From Enoplolaimus lenunculus (taxonomy: Eukaryota; Nematoda; Enoplea; Enoplida; Thoracostomopsidae): 64,000 nt of DNA. The DNA is taken from the NCBI GenBank assembly GCA_030248215.1, contig JASANG010003765.1, positions 1 through 64,000 of the forward strand. The letters are read 5' to 3'. Shown here piece after piece: positions 46,401 through 60,753 of this stretch. The position numbers and the translations under genes are program-made. Below the pieces are notes generated by a model. It saw only the letters and a list, made by a program, of their open reading frames with translations. It was not told the origin of the DNA and did no database searches. Every line of letters begins with the position of its first letter. Position 1 is the stretch's first letter.

Positions 46401-46670
46401 AAAAAATACCATTTTTATATTTAATGTAAAAAATTGCACAGCGAAGCCAACTGTGATGAAGATGCACTTCATTGTATATACATGTGCACCCATGTATATA
46501 TAGTACACGTAAGAATGAATATGGTTGCGCGACTATTTACAGTCATAGCGCTTCTGACACCGTAGAGGATTGATTAAAAGCCAGAATGGGATTTTATAAG
46601 TTCTAAAGTATACACAGGCAGACGAGTGTTAAAGTCGATGAAATACTCTTGCTTGCTTATATAGACATTT
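43460..46670. other. Gene-free region
   Basis: No supported gene. GCGAAGCGAGCGAGAAG at about 44518 and a similar copy near 45840 belong to the recurrent motif. Confidence 0.4.
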
Positions 46671-46773
46671 ACATATACATATATATAATATATATTCATA
46701 TATTCATATATTCATGTATATATGTATATATATAATATATGTATTCATATATTCATATATATGTATATATATG
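46671..46773. repeat. TATA/TTCATA microsatellite
   Basis: ATATATGTATATAT and ATATTCATATATTCATA units. Confidence 0.85.
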
Positions 46774-47458
46774 TTGCGTTTCACACATTGCAACGGCGTT
46801 CGGAAGCTTTATTTTATTCCTGTCAGTCACAAAAGCAGCCTACAGCGATCTTGAACGTATCTGCAAAACGGTTCTTATGATAGTATTGAATCCACTTGCA
46901 GCGGTGTGCAGGTTGTCCATGGGCCCAGGTAAGCAGTCAGTTAGTATCGGAAATACCGCCAAAAAATGATGGAAACTGAAATTGAATATATCAGAACAGG
47001 AACTGAAATTAAAAAAACACCGTATTTGCGCTGTTGTAGTTCATAGCGGGCGAAGTATTTTTTATAAAACAACACTAATTCAAAGGGCAGCAATAGAAGG
47101 CTTTGATGTCAACTAGCCAGATTAGTTTTTGTTTCAGTACTACAAAATTAACATCGTAATTTTAAATTACCGTAAAACATTACGGTTTTTATAGCTGCTC
47201 GTTGTAAAATTTTAACTTTTAAAACCAGATATGATTTGAAATATTGGAACCGGAAAGTGATATAAATGCATGAAATAAAAATAGGATACTCAACCCGCAC
47301 AATCCCCGCATACCTCTGTTCATAGAAGTTTTGAGATCCTCTTTGGGCTAGAAACAAATTTGAACACAAACATATACCTGGCAACGGTATTTCCAGCTGT
47401 GTGCTCGCGTTTAAACTGCTCTGCTATTACAGATTCAGCCCAAATTTATAGCGGATAC
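46774..47458. other. Gene-free region
   Basis: No supported gene or repeat. Confidence 0.4.
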
Positions 47459-47617
47459 GGCCCATGTATAGAACAAGGGCGGAACCGTAGTATAAGCATA
47501 TTCCTAAGCCTAAGCCTAAGCATAAGCCTAAGCCTAAGCAAAAACTTAGTCTAAAGCTAAACTGACTCTATTATAACGCCTCCGGAAAACGATCCGGCCC
47601 TGTTGTATACATGGGCC
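47459..47617. mobile_element. Family A hAT-like MITE with GCCTAA array
   Basis: 159 bp with perfect outer ends GGCCCATGTATA and TATACATGGGCC. Flanks GCGGATAC (47451-47458) and GTGGATAC (47618-47625) form an 8-bp duplication with one mismatch. The interior is TTCCTAAGCCTAAGCCTAAG and similar. Confidence 0.85.
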
Positions 47618-48108
47618 GTGGATACAGAATATTAATGAATTTAAAAATATATATTTTAATTTTATTTTTTTATCAAGTCATACTATATTATTATAAAGGT
47701 TAAAATATAATTTGTTTCACAGGTACGTTTTTGCTATGCTCTGCGCCTGTTTCAAAATTAAAATTTCGTTTGTTTCTGATTATTACGTTTTAGTTGTTTT
47801 CTAAACTTCTATGCTTTCAACAGGCAAACTGAGACCATGAAAAGTTGCCGTCTTATATAATTGCAAAGAATGTAAATAGAAAAAACAATGTCTAAACTAA
47901 AATAGTTGTTATTTTCAAATAATCCAAGAAATAGTAGTTTGCTAGCGTGATAGCTAAACATAAAACTAGTTCGAATTGTGGTAAGTATGCCCACTCAGGC
48001 ATGGGTCAATTTTTGACAACAAAGGTAACTGATAATAACTTGAAAATCAACAAGAAGATTCGGGAGATATAGGCCAAACAAAAGTTTGCGGATTATGACC
48101 GTAGCGAG

Positions 48109-48321
48109 GTTCCATGTAAAGATCAAGGGCGGAACGTTTTTCTGTGGGACTAGAAAAGAGTAACCTTAAGCTTTAGACTATTTTTTTTGCTTGGCTTAGG
48201 CTATGCTTAGGCTTAGGCTTAGGAATATGCTCATTCTTACGCTTAGGCTTAGGCTTACGTTTAGGCTTAGGCTTAGGAATATGCTTATAATACTGTTCCA
48301 CACCTGTTGTTTACACTGGCC
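48109..48321. mobile_element. Family A hAT-like MITE with TTAGGC array
   Basis: Ends CCATGTAAAGATCAAGGGC and TGTTGTTTACACTGG are inverse repeats. The 8-bp duplication GTAGCGAG flanks it (48101-48108 and 48322-48329). About 20 TTAGGC-like hexamers inside. Confidence 0.85.
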
Positions 48322-48447
48322 GTAGCGAGCAAGAAATGTTTCTTGATGCCTTCGTCCAAAATGTTATTCTGAAACCTGTCAAAGTACCGTTGTCTCATGT
48401 CAACAGACTTTTCGGGTAATACCATTCGATCGCCTTTGTATATGCCT
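48322..48447 (-). pseudogene. Possible exon fragment cut by a MITE
   Basis: On the minus strand an acceptor (ATTCTTTCAG) precedes a frame reading GIYKGDRMVLPEKSVDMRQR then YFDRFQNNILDEGIKKHFLL, protein-like in composition. After 48322 the frame enters the family A MITE and soon stops (stop at 48285-48287). Without the MITE the frame would continue into the left flank. No family recognised. Its position just before the + strand NLF-1-like gene argues for a relic. Confidence 0.3.
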
Positions 48448-48969
48448 CTGAAAGAATATCGGTTCATCATAATTTTCAATGTGACTTAAGTATTATTTTA
48501 TTCATTAAACACATTCAGCTACGGAATATGACAACTATTGACGTAGTTAGCAATGCAGGCTGCTTTTGCAATTTATACTATATAAATTTCGTTATTGCAA
48601 GTTTCAGCTGTTAAATAGTAATTATTTCTGTTGAAAAATATACGTTTGAATATATTCAACATTTAAACAAACTCGACAATATTTATCCACGTGCTCATCG
48701 GTGGAAAGAGCTATTGGAAATACACTTCAAAAAAACTAATAACATAATATGAACTCAATTATTGTTTCAACTACTGACTCGAGCAATCGTTTACGAAATA
48801 AAGTAGTATACCGTTGTTTTAAGAAATAGTATATTTCTCAACTTTCAGCAACTAAAACCAGGCGACAAACGAGGTGTTACTGTTCAGCAAATAAATAAAA
48901 TCGTTCGACAAATAGTCAAGAGCCAAGAAGCAGTTACACGTTAATTATACGAGTGCATCAACATGAATT

Positions 48970-50734
48970 ATGCGATACAAGACATGCGACAACGCAAAAT
49001 GTTTACTTCACTCAGTCAACGCCACTGCTACTACTGTAGCCGGGTCCTCAAACTGCAAGCTGTACTGCAATCGCAACAGTTTCTGCAACTTCCGCGGAAA
49101 CTGTGGGCAGCACATGAGCGGTGCGTGGAGCTGTGCGTCGTCCGTAATGGTCCGCAACTGCCACGATTACGTTGTAGCGAAGATTTCTATCACAAGGAGA
49201 CCTTTCAAACTTACCAGGTTGGTATCAGAGTCGACCCAGTCGTTCACAATCAATTATGGTGCTGTATCGAAAGTCACCAAATTCAGCTTGTTGTCAAGAG
49301 GTCAACTTCGAAGCTCTGTAGCAGCCGGTTTCTGTTCTACTGGAGTCAACTGGCAACCGCAACCCGGTGCGCAATGTTGTTACTATGCAGGTACCACGAA
49401 CAACATTCGCAAGAGTTGCACATCGATTCGTCAATTTTCACGTTTTCCACCGATTCGTATACCTTGGCGCTATTCGGAGACATCACCCTTCGTTATTTGT
49501 CGCGGCTGCAGGAACAGCCAAAGTTGCAGATTCCGAAACAGACGCAATCAGCACGATATCAACTACACTGTCAGCGATTACATCAGCAAGAACAACTCCA
49601 CCATCACCACCACCACCACCACCAGCAACAACAACAACAACAACAACCACAACAACAAATACAACAAGAACAACAAGTTATTTTTAATAAAGAGCGACAG
49701 ATACAAGGTAAGTGCAGCGAGCAGCAACTTCCGAACAAACTCAACAACAACAAACACCAAAATCAACCTGATGCCAAATTTAGTGTGCCGAAACAAATGG
49801 TTGTCGAATGCCATCTCTGCAACGCGGAAAATAAAGCAACGTCGAATTTTTATCGGATGCTACAAATTTCAACGACATTACCAGCAACACTATCAACAAC
49901 AACTACAACAACATCAACAACGGCAACAAGAACAAGAAGAAGAAGAACAACAACAACCACAACAACAAAATCAAGAACAACAACTACAAGTAGCACAAAA
50001 ACGAATATCACAAGATATTTACACAAGTCAAAGTCAGCGTCAACTCATAGTGCAAGTCTCTCAATGCGGTTGCTCATTGCAGCAACAGAGTGGGCATTTA
50101 AACAATATAAAGGATATCAATTTAAATCTGGTTCAACACATGTGCAACTTTTGCACAAAGTTCTTGTATTGTACTAAAATTATCAATGCGCAGCATGAAA
50201 TGTTAATACAACACTCATATAATTGCAACAAATTGTCATTGCATTATTTAGAAACAAGCAACTCAACTACGTTTTTCAATTCCTCGAACAGTTGTTTTAC
50301 AACCGATAACTCTAAATATGTTTGCACATATTCAAAACGCAAAGATTTGAATGTGAACCCTGAAAAATTTGCTGACTTCAGGTTTCAAACTGGCATCTTC
50401 AGTTTTCATGATTATAAAACTTATCAAAAGTTTTGTTGTTTATCGAACCTGACCGAAAACCAGCACGAAAATTTTGATTATTGTCAGCAAAAATACATAA
50501 GGCAACATCGACAAACGCAGCAAGTAGAACTATATTTTCCAAAAGAACAACAAGAAGCAGAAATACAAACACAACAACAACAGCTGCAACATCATCTAGA
50601 AGAACACCAGAAAGAGCAACAACCGCACCAACAACAACGACGACAACAACAACAACAGCAGCAGCAGCAACTGCAACAACAGCAACAGCAGCAAAAACAA
50701 CAACAACAACAACAGCAACAACAACAGCAACACC

Positions 50735-50807
<73 letters not shown>

Positions 50808-51112
50808 GCAGCAACGAAAACAACAAAAAGAGCAACAAATACAGCAACTTTGCAAGCAAAAAAGTCAAAAATCACAATTGAATATCGGCAATTCAAAGAA
50901 TCTAGAATTAGACTCAAACATATTGCTTAAAAACGCACCAACCGCACATAAATCATTTCCTCAATTTGTACACCGCGGACACGCCGTGGATTTCTTATCG
51001 CATTCTGATTTCGTCCCGCGTGTATCAGATCAGGCCTTCTACAGTTGGCTCAATCGTTTGTTTGTTATTTTCATTGTCGCTTTGCTCAATCGTCGATTAT
51101 TCTATCGAAAAG
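48970..51112 (+). CDS. NLF-1/FAM155-like protein, Gln-rich first coding exon
   Basis: Frame opens at ATG 48970, directly after an in-frame TGA, and runs 714 codons to a phase-1 donor (AAAAG|GTAAGG, 51113). A 5' UTR acceptor is plausible at 48847-48848. Content: a Cys/Asn/Ser-rich start, an Asn/Thr run, Gln-rich segments, a long Gln tract (50644-50814), and a hydrophobic end (RLFVIFIVALLNRRLFYRK) that continues into the next exon's hydrophobic start. The joined four exons total 5,541 bases, exactly 1,847 codons with stop, which supports the model. The exact start is uncertain: another ATG lies 7 bases upstream in a different long frame. Confidence 0.5.
50644..50814 (+). repeat. CAA/CAG tract encoding polyGln
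   Basis: Mixed CAA and CAG codons with a few CAC, AAA and CTG interruptions. The mixture of codons indicates selection or age, not a fresh expansion. Confidence 0.9.
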
Positions 51113-51835
51113 GTAAGGAAGGCTTTGCAGTCGCGCCAGGATGCCAAAATAGTTTGCGAATTTTTTCTAAAACCAAATTCTGAATGATTTCTATGAAACC
51201 TAATAAGGATGCATTGTCAGATTAAAATTTTAATTAGTCATATTGTTGTCGCATCAAATTTTATTATCAATATTACACAAATTACTCTTATAGCTGTCGT
51301 ATCAAAATTTATTATCTAAATTACACAAATAGGAACTTGCTTACTTTTCCCTATACCAGTGTTAATTTGATAGAAGAAAAAAAGGCCCTGACTACTTAGG
51401 TCTTCCTGTGTACGAACAGTTCTTTGAGTAGGAAAACTACACAAGTATCCAGAAATAATGATTTATTTCATTCCAAGCCGTAAGCGCGCCGTTGAAACTT
51501 AACATTAAACTCAACTGAAAACAGACTCTAATTAATGAACTCCAAACATACCAAGTATCAGGCGCGTATCAAGGATGTTTTAATTGCGAAGGTGATCGGC
51601 TAAGGCGTTACAGTAAAGGTTGAGATTTGTACAGTTCGCAAGCGAGGCGAGCGGAATGCTGTTTTGCAACCAGTTGCAAAACGTTTCTTGATTCATAATT
51701 TGGGAGCTTAGACCGCACAGCACCCCTCTGGCTGTGCGCATGCCTAGTATACTTTTCAAAATATACATAACCAGTTCTTTTTGCAATTTAACTAAAGTTT
51801 TTACTGTTACTTTGCTAAACAACCATTTATTGTAG
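51113..51835 (+). other. Intron 1 of the NLF-1-like gene
   Basis: 723 bp, GTAAGG to TTTATTGTAG. Contains a copy of the recurrent GCAAGCGAGGCGAGCGGAA motif (about 51638) and a block shared with 27230-27290. Confidence 0.55.
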
Positions 51836-54300
<2,465 letters not shown>

Positions 54301-54755
54301 GTATTGTTGGTTTATAATGTTTTGCTGCTAGTTTGTTGGCAGATCTATGCGTGACTGGAGGGATCTATCTCCCAATCGGAAGTGTTGTAATACAGATATT
54401 TGATATCATTTACTAAATAGTGTCGAAAATTATTGTGCTCTTTTGGATTATGCAAATACTAGCCGGGGTTTGTCCTAAAATAGTCAGATGTTAAAATTGT
54501 TCTCATATTTGTGCTTCTCATGATCTCTTGTGACCATTCCACAGCCAAATTTGAATTGTTGAAAAATTCGATTAGTTTGTCTTGAACGCCCTAACCCCCT
54601 TGCGAAAAATAGCAGTCCAAAAGTTCGACGCCAAATGTACGATTCACGCCGTGATCTGGATATGGTTAGCTAATTCTGTTCAATACGGAAATGAGCGTTT
54701 GAACGTCGATACACATGTTAATAAAATAGTAAAATAGTAACACGTTTGGTTTCAG

Positions 54756-54927
54756 AGCGCCTACTTTCAATGGGTCTTAGTCGCACGAGTAAGCGCACCA
54801 CCGTTGTCTCTGTGGACACCACCACCGTCTGTGAAACCATTTTGTAAGCTCGCAGAATTATTTTGTCCACACATCAAAACAACAAATGTGACCGATTACG
54901 GAGGAATGCCGTCGTTTCGATGCGAAG
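54756..54927 (+). CDS. NLF-1/FAM155-like protein, third exon
   Basis: 172 bp between acceptor TTTGGTTTCAG and a phase-1 donor (GAAG|GTTAGT). Reads SAYFQWVLVARVSAP, then VKPFCKLAELFCPHI and DYGGMPSFRCEG. This aligns well with the FAM155A stretch CKQYCLEVQTRCPFILP followed by YGGLSSFICTG, including Cys spacing and the YGG-SF-C motif. It is the most diagnostic exon of the gene. Confidence 0.7.
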
Positions 54928-55327
54928 GTTAGTCCAATTCTGTTAGATTTCTAAAATACAACCTAAATTTATCGGTGTACATTTTAGCGCCCATTTTCTC
55001 AAATGTATACAGCTGTTATTACCAGTTGGTAATAAGTCTTGTAAACTTACGAATTCTTAAAGAATGACAGTTATAAGTTTACTGCTGTTTTGCACTGGGA
55101 TTAACCTACTTCTTGGAGCAATTTCAAAAAAGCGCAGATGTGACAGGTCGTTAGTTTAAAAGCTTATAATAATACTAACTGGTGATAGATGCAACACATT
55201 GCTGACGGAATGCTATCGCTTTCTATTAATTTGTACAAAACTAGCTATTTTTTGAACCGGCTAAGCTCGACATGTTAAACCGTAATGTATATTTATGCAA
55301 ATCGTTCTCAAGAAGATTTATTTTTAG

Positions 55328-56088
55328 ACATTTCTGTCGACGACGAGCGTATCTCAGTCCAAGAAGCGCTGGCGGAAAGTTTTGCATCCGGCGGCGTTAT
55401 ATTCCATCCATGTTTCATATTTCCAACAACCGTTGTCTACAACTCGACGTATTGTTGCGAAGTCGCGCATTCAGTTGCGTACAACCGAATCGGTGGCGAA
55501 AACCTCTGTCGAGAGAGTTGGAAATCGCTTGGTGATACGTGGCCCAAATCTGTTCGGCCAAAAGTCGACACAGCTAGTAGTATCGATTTATTCGCGGGGA
55601 TTGATTTCGGTGATGTTGATGCAAGTGCCACCATCGGTGAAGATAACAAAAATCAAACTGGTCCATGGTTTGCTGAGCCGTCGAAACTTGACAGGCACGC
55701 GCAATCTGTTGAGACCAGCGGGTCACAACCAGGTTCGTCTGATTTGAATAAAGCTTTGGAAAAAACACGATCTGGCACAACTGAAGCAACATTAGGCAAA
55801 GTTGCTAATTCAGCTGGTTCACGAATTGCACCAACCCTCTTTCGTACACCTTCGAGTTCAAGTTTCACTGGTTTTGTTTCACGGCAAAGTAAACCAACTT
55901 TTGCAACTGAAATACACAATGCAGCAACAGCAGCGACAGCAACAACAGCAACAACAACAGCATTGCGCAGTGGATTGGTGCAATATTTTAATGATATCAA
56001 TCGTAAACCAATGTGCACTGTCTTCCCGGTGCTATTAATATGGGTTCGAGTCGTATGGCTGACTGTGTGTACGCCTGATGATAACTGA
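55328..56088 (+). CDS. NLF-1/FAM155-like protein, last exon
   Basis: Acceptor TTTATTTTTAG gives two bases completing a GAC codon with the preceding exon. Reads DERISVQEALAESFASGG, then YNSTYCCEVAHSV (compare PECCDV in FAM155A), a long polar Ser/Thr-rich linker, and a hydrophobic C-terminus (CTVFPVLLIWVRVVWLTVC) before TGA at 56086-56088. FAM155 proteins also end in a hydrophobic segment. Confidence 0.65.
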
Positions 56089-57253
56089 AAACTTCTCAAG
56101 TATTTTCTGACCATTTTCATATATGCTCTGTGATACACATTGACAAAGCAGAAAGTTGCTTTAATACCTGGTACCTTAAAAATCGAATACTTCAAAAATT
56201 CAAATTTGGGTGTTAAATAGTCAGAGTTAAATTTGAAAGAAACTCAAATCTGCAACAAAATTTCAATATGAAAGTGAGGACTCTTGATAAGATCGATACT
56301 AAACAGACGAATATTGTTTGCACTGCGTTGCCCTACGTATATACTACCTCCTGTGAGTTGAATGCAAAATTAGAACAACAACCGTAAAAATGTTATTTTG
56401 TAAACAATGTTACTTTAACCTTTTGTGTTATGCTCTGTTCAAAGCAGTTTTCTAATTTAGCATAACCAGAGTAAAAGTATATATGAAACTTACTGTTCAG
56501 CGTTTCATAGCGTAAACGGTTAGTGAAAGCAACAGAAACCGATAGTGATCAAAATAACGGAAACGATAAACAGATATTTCAGTAGAAAAGTTGAAAAGCT
56601 GTCTGATTTTTCTACTAATGCAACTAAAGTATATTTTTTGCAAATATTTAACATGCTAGTAAACCTGTCTAATAACAGCGAATGCTGTTAAATATTTTAA
56701 GTTGTAGATAACTTTTATTTAAGTGTCAAATCGAGTATTTGCAGCATATCTGTTTTTATTCAATAAGGAAACGGATACAGATTTTCCCCGGAATAAAACA
56801 GATATCTGGTTAAACCGTCGCGTTTATCCATATTTTGTAAAGCCGGAACTTTAGCGTATGGACAAGTCTAAAAAAGACTGTAACCGGATATCCGCGTCCA
56901 GCAAACATCGATGTTCGTTTCTGCTATAAAGATACTGGTAATTACCATTTATCGATTTCGTTATTGGTACTATCTGTTTTACATTCTTGTTTAAAACACC
57001 AGATTTCTCTACGACTATCCAGTTGGAGTTTAGAATGCGGGAACAATAAAATGTAGCATAAACTATTACGTAGGATCTATGACTAAATTGTGAAAAGATT
57101 TTTAATACCGATGAAAATAACTATAGCTTAAAATATGGTATTGTTGAAGATTACGCAAGCCTTGCGAAGGATGTTTGTGCGTTTCATTTCAGTTATATAT
57201 ATTTCTTTAAATGTCATTATTCGCTTTTTAGAATAAAATCGTCTATTTTACAG
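56089..57253. other. Gene-free region
   Basis: 3' flank of the NLF-1-like gene; AT-rich, no gene or repeat recognised. Confidence 0.45.
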
Positions 57254-57264
57254 TCGCATTATGC

Positions 57265-57663
57265 ATGTTCTATTGCATTTGGTGCACCTTCATTTGCGTA
57301 TATTGTAATAGCATTTCTCCATTTAATACACAAGCGGTATTTGTTAATTATTGCGTTAATACCTCAACTGATTCCATTTGCATCGCCGATTCAGAGCCGT
57401 GGCCAGGCTATCCCAGCACCAAGAAGCTTCTGGCTCGAGAAATGACGTTAAAGGTGCGCTTTAATACCATCTGTTTGGAGTCTGCGAGCTATCATTGTAA
57501 ACATGTTTATGTCCAAAATGAGTGTACTATAAAATACTATTTAACATACCAGTACTTTTCTAAGTACTGTCAATGTGTACCGGCTATTCACACTATTTCT
57601 ACAAACAGTATGGTTTCTACTGTTTTCGAACGTCTTTCAAACAGGCGGGAGACAAATGTTTGA
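57265..57663 (+). CDS. Small Cys-rich, possibly secreted protein
   Basis: 132 residues. The N-terminus MFYCIWCTFICVYCNSIS is hydrophobic like a signal peptide, followed by a Cys-rich body (NYCVNTSTDSICIAD, NTICLES, YHCKHV, NECTIKYY, KYCQCVP). A splice acceptor (ATTTTACAG, 57251-57253) lies just upstream and the frame is open back to it, so this may be the last exon of a longer gene with the N-terminal Cys as coding. No family recognised. Confidence 0.42.
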   Translation: MFYCIWCTFICVYCNSISPFNTQAVFVNYCVNTSTDSICIADSEPWPGYPSTKKLLAREMTLKVRFNTICLESASYHCKHVYVQNECTIKYYLTYQYFSKYCQCVPAIHTISTNSMVSTVFERLSNRRETNV

Positions 57664-59272
57664 AAGCATAAACTTGAATGCTCCATTAAGTTTTGCGATG
57701 AATTATTAAAAACATATAATCTGGCTGCTGGAGCGCAATCAAAATAATTTTTGTTTCCTTATGTTGGCCAGATAATATACCATGTCAGCGTTTGTTATTT
57801 ACATTTCCAAAAAAATTTTATACTCCGCATTTGCGCATATCTTGAAAACCATTAATACGGTTCACGTTAAATATTTGACGAGTCTTACATTTAATTAAGC
57901 AAGTGTGATATTCTAAATCTGAAAGTGTGTCATCTAACATAAAATCACATCTCAAAAATTTGTAGACTTGCTGTAAAAGCATACCGAAAATCTAATTCAG
58001 ATTGTCACGAGGTTTGCTTGCGAACTGAAGCAGATCAGGTAATTTTTGTCGTTGAGCATAATATCGATCAGGAAAACCTTGGGAGTGACGCGAGCGAGAA
58101 TGCAAGCGAAATTTTATTATCTTATTATAAAAGAAGCCTACGGTTTTGTTTCGACCGGGAGGACGTTCGATCCGTGGTTCCGCATAGATCCGTCCGTGCT
58201 TCGCACGACACAACGCAGCTGGAAAAAATTGCAGCTGGAAGTCAACAAATTTTGCAATAGCCGGTGATGAAGCAAAATTCAGTAACAATGTATATTTGGA
58301 AATTTTGCTAGTTGCCAAAAGTTTGGCTGTTTGAAAAAATCTTTGCAGTTATAGGTTCATAAATTGTGTTGTCACAAATATACTCGATTACAGGGCACAT
58401 TTGTTAAAAATACTGTTGTGCTGATACTGAAAAATGAATCTACGACCATTCGTCGGCCATCAGCTTGTCACCCGTCATTGTCCTAAAGAAAATGAATAGA
58501 AAAGCATAATCCTGCGGTTGATCCTACAGCTACGCATAATAATTGGCGACAAATTGTCGAGTCGATGAAATTTCAGGGTACAAGTTGTCGGGCGACCACT
58601 TGTGATACGCTGTAATACCGATACAGATGCTTTAATTGTACACCATACTGCAAAGTTAGAAAATCCTAAATGAAAATTGCCGGGAACTATAGAGCGGATA
58701 CTATTGTGCCCTGAAATATAGGCTCCCTAGGAGTCAAGAAGCTACATTGCAACATTTCATCTACCATAGTTTTGGTTTTGTGCGTTTCCTTTTAATTTTT
58801 CGTACAATTTTACGAAAAAAGTTGCCCATATTTTGAAAAAATAAGCGTGAAACCAAAAAGTTTTGCAACACCTGGAGCTTCGGCAAAAATTCTATGTATG
58901 GAAACGGTCAATTTTTAGCCACAGCCAGACTGCTGGTTGTACCCTGGTGTACTGCAATGCAGCCCAAACGAACGAAGCATATATTTAGTCACTTAGTGAC
59001 CAGAATAAGAGAAAGCACTGATATTTTTTGGTCTCGCCAGAGGGAACCCCCTGTTATAACGTACAACAGGAGTTCCACTTCCGGCTACGAGGGTGCAACC
59101 GGAGGTGAACAATACCAACGAAACTTGCCGGAGCCGGTGGTGATGCGAAATTAGGTAGTAAAAATGGTGGAACATTAGCAAACTTTAGCCAATATCTGCA
59201 ATATGTTGTTAAGTTGTTCGGTTTTACAATAATTTTCTTCGAGATTTCGGAAACTTTTTAAATGAACCTTGT
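57664..59272. other. Gene-free region with a family B fragment
   Basis: About 58995-59080 matches the family B left part (GTGACCAGAATAAGAGAAAG, then CGCCAGAGGGAACCCCCTGT). Frames at 57992-58318 (minus) and 58018-58260 (plus) overlap a GACGCGAGCGAGAATGCAAG copy of the recurrent motif and are not supported. Confidence 0.4.
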
Positions 59273-59440
59273 GGCCAATGTAAAGAAAAGGGCCGAACAG
59301 CATTATAACTTATAAGCATTCGTATTCCTAAAGCCTAAGCCAAAGGCTAAGTAAGCCAAGCAAAAAAAATTAGTCTAAAGCTTAAGCTCTCTACTGCCGT
59401 CCCTCAGAAAAACGTTAAACCCCTGATCTTTACATGGGCC
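59273..59440. mobile_element. Family A hAT-like MITE with GCCTAAG words
   Basis: Ends GGCCAATGTAAAGA and TCTTTACATGGGCC. Possible degraded 8-bp duplication (AACCTTGT and AAAATTGT). Interior TTCCTAAAGCCTAAGCC. Confidence 0.75.
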
Positions 59441-59603
59441 AAAATTGTGATAAAAGTAAACGAAACGCGCTAAACAGAGAATTTTTGCAAAATTATGCAA
59501 ACTGTTATTACCGAAATTGCCGGAACCTCCGGCAAAAATTTTTCCGGAGCCGGAGACCGATTTCCTGCCGGAGCCAGACCTCCGGTTGTACATTGCAAAA
59601 AGA

Positions 59604-59811
59604 TGGTTAGTCAATTTGACTCTCTCCGAACTAGGCTTTTGTGGACTACACAAACTAAGTCAAATTCGACTACGCCAGAGTAAAATTTGACTCCGCCAGA
59701 GTCAAATTCGACTCACTGAGCGAGTCGAATCTGACTCAGGCAGAGTCGAATTTGACTCAGTTTGTGTAGTCCGGAAAAGCCTATTTCGGAGAGACTCAAT
59801 TTGACTCACCA
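59604..59811. mobile_element. Foldback MITE of GAGTCAAATTCGACTC units
   Basis: Arms of about 70 bp starting TGGTTAGTCAATTTGACTC and ending GAGACTCAATTTGACTCACC are inverse repeats, including GTGTAGTCC and GGACTACAC. The centre is several GTCAAATTCGACTC half-palindromes. Confidence 0.85.
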
Positions 59812-60695
59812 TTTTATGCAGTGTACCCTGCCACCTACTGCTACTGCAGAAAATAGAAATCCGGTTGCATGTCTGTAAAAATCAATCTTACTTCGAAAAC
59901 AAAGAAGACAAAAATACGTTTTTATTGGCACGTAATGACAAATCACAAAGCAGCATCGCTAACAAAACATTTGGACGATCATCTGTGAATAATCAGGAAA
60001 AATTCAGGCGGCGAGCTGCAAAATTAACATTATGTACAACTTTGCAATCACTTAAAAATTGAAAAAATGTGTTTTCTTGCCTCACCAAAGATTCGTTGCC
60101 GCACCCAAAATTAAAAAGGAAAACAATTTCGTCGCCTTCCCGCAAATGGAGAAAATGCAAAAAAATTCGTTGCCTGATCCAAAATTAAAAAAAATGGAAT
60201 AAATTTCGTGCCCAAACACTACGAAAATATATTTATGGAAAGCCACTAATACAAGTAATGCCTTAAAACTCACTTTCAACAGTCATAAAATGCCGCAGAA
60301 ATGTACCGTAAATGAAACAACGCAGAAATTGCTTTGCTTTGAGCAGCTGAAAAGATTATGCAACGCTTTGTCTCTCGAAGTGCAATTAGCTAGAACTGGT
60401 TATAGTGATCGCAGAGTTCCAATTTTTTTTACAAATTACAGACAACAAAAAATGGTACCCCATGGCACGCAACTAGAATATTAATTCAAATAACTTTTCA
60501 AAATACACGAGTTTCTAAGTATCCCATCTACAGTGCTTTAATAACAATAGCTATCATATTAAGGAGCCAACAGGTACTGGTCATCCGAAAATCCAACCGC
60601 AGCTAGTCTTTCCGTTTCCGGATAGCTGCCGCTGCTTAGCTTGTATCCGGGCGGATGTATTTTGAATATTGTCACGGCGTTTACCAACGTTATTT

Positions 60696-60753
60696 CTACG
60701 TTTCTTGTTTGGGTGTATGCTGATAAAAGTCTTCAATTTCAACATATCCGTTC
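60696..60753 (-). CDS. RPA1-like OB-fold protein, last exon
   Basis: Minus strand. Acceptor AATTTTAG, one base completing a codon, then NGYVEIEDFYQHTPKQET and TAG at 60696-60698. Phase agrees with the exon at 61984-62207. The tail resembles the last strand of an RPA1-type OB fold. Confidence 0.5.

Noticed and set aside
48180-48290. Chromosome end or true telomere
   Set aside because: TTAGGC words are degenerate, lie between inverted ends of a MITE, and unique sequence continues on both sides.
50399-50930. Long polyVal, polyLeu, polyCys and polyThr ORFs on both strands
   Set aside because: They are shifted or antisense readings of the CAA/CAG tract that encodes polyGln.
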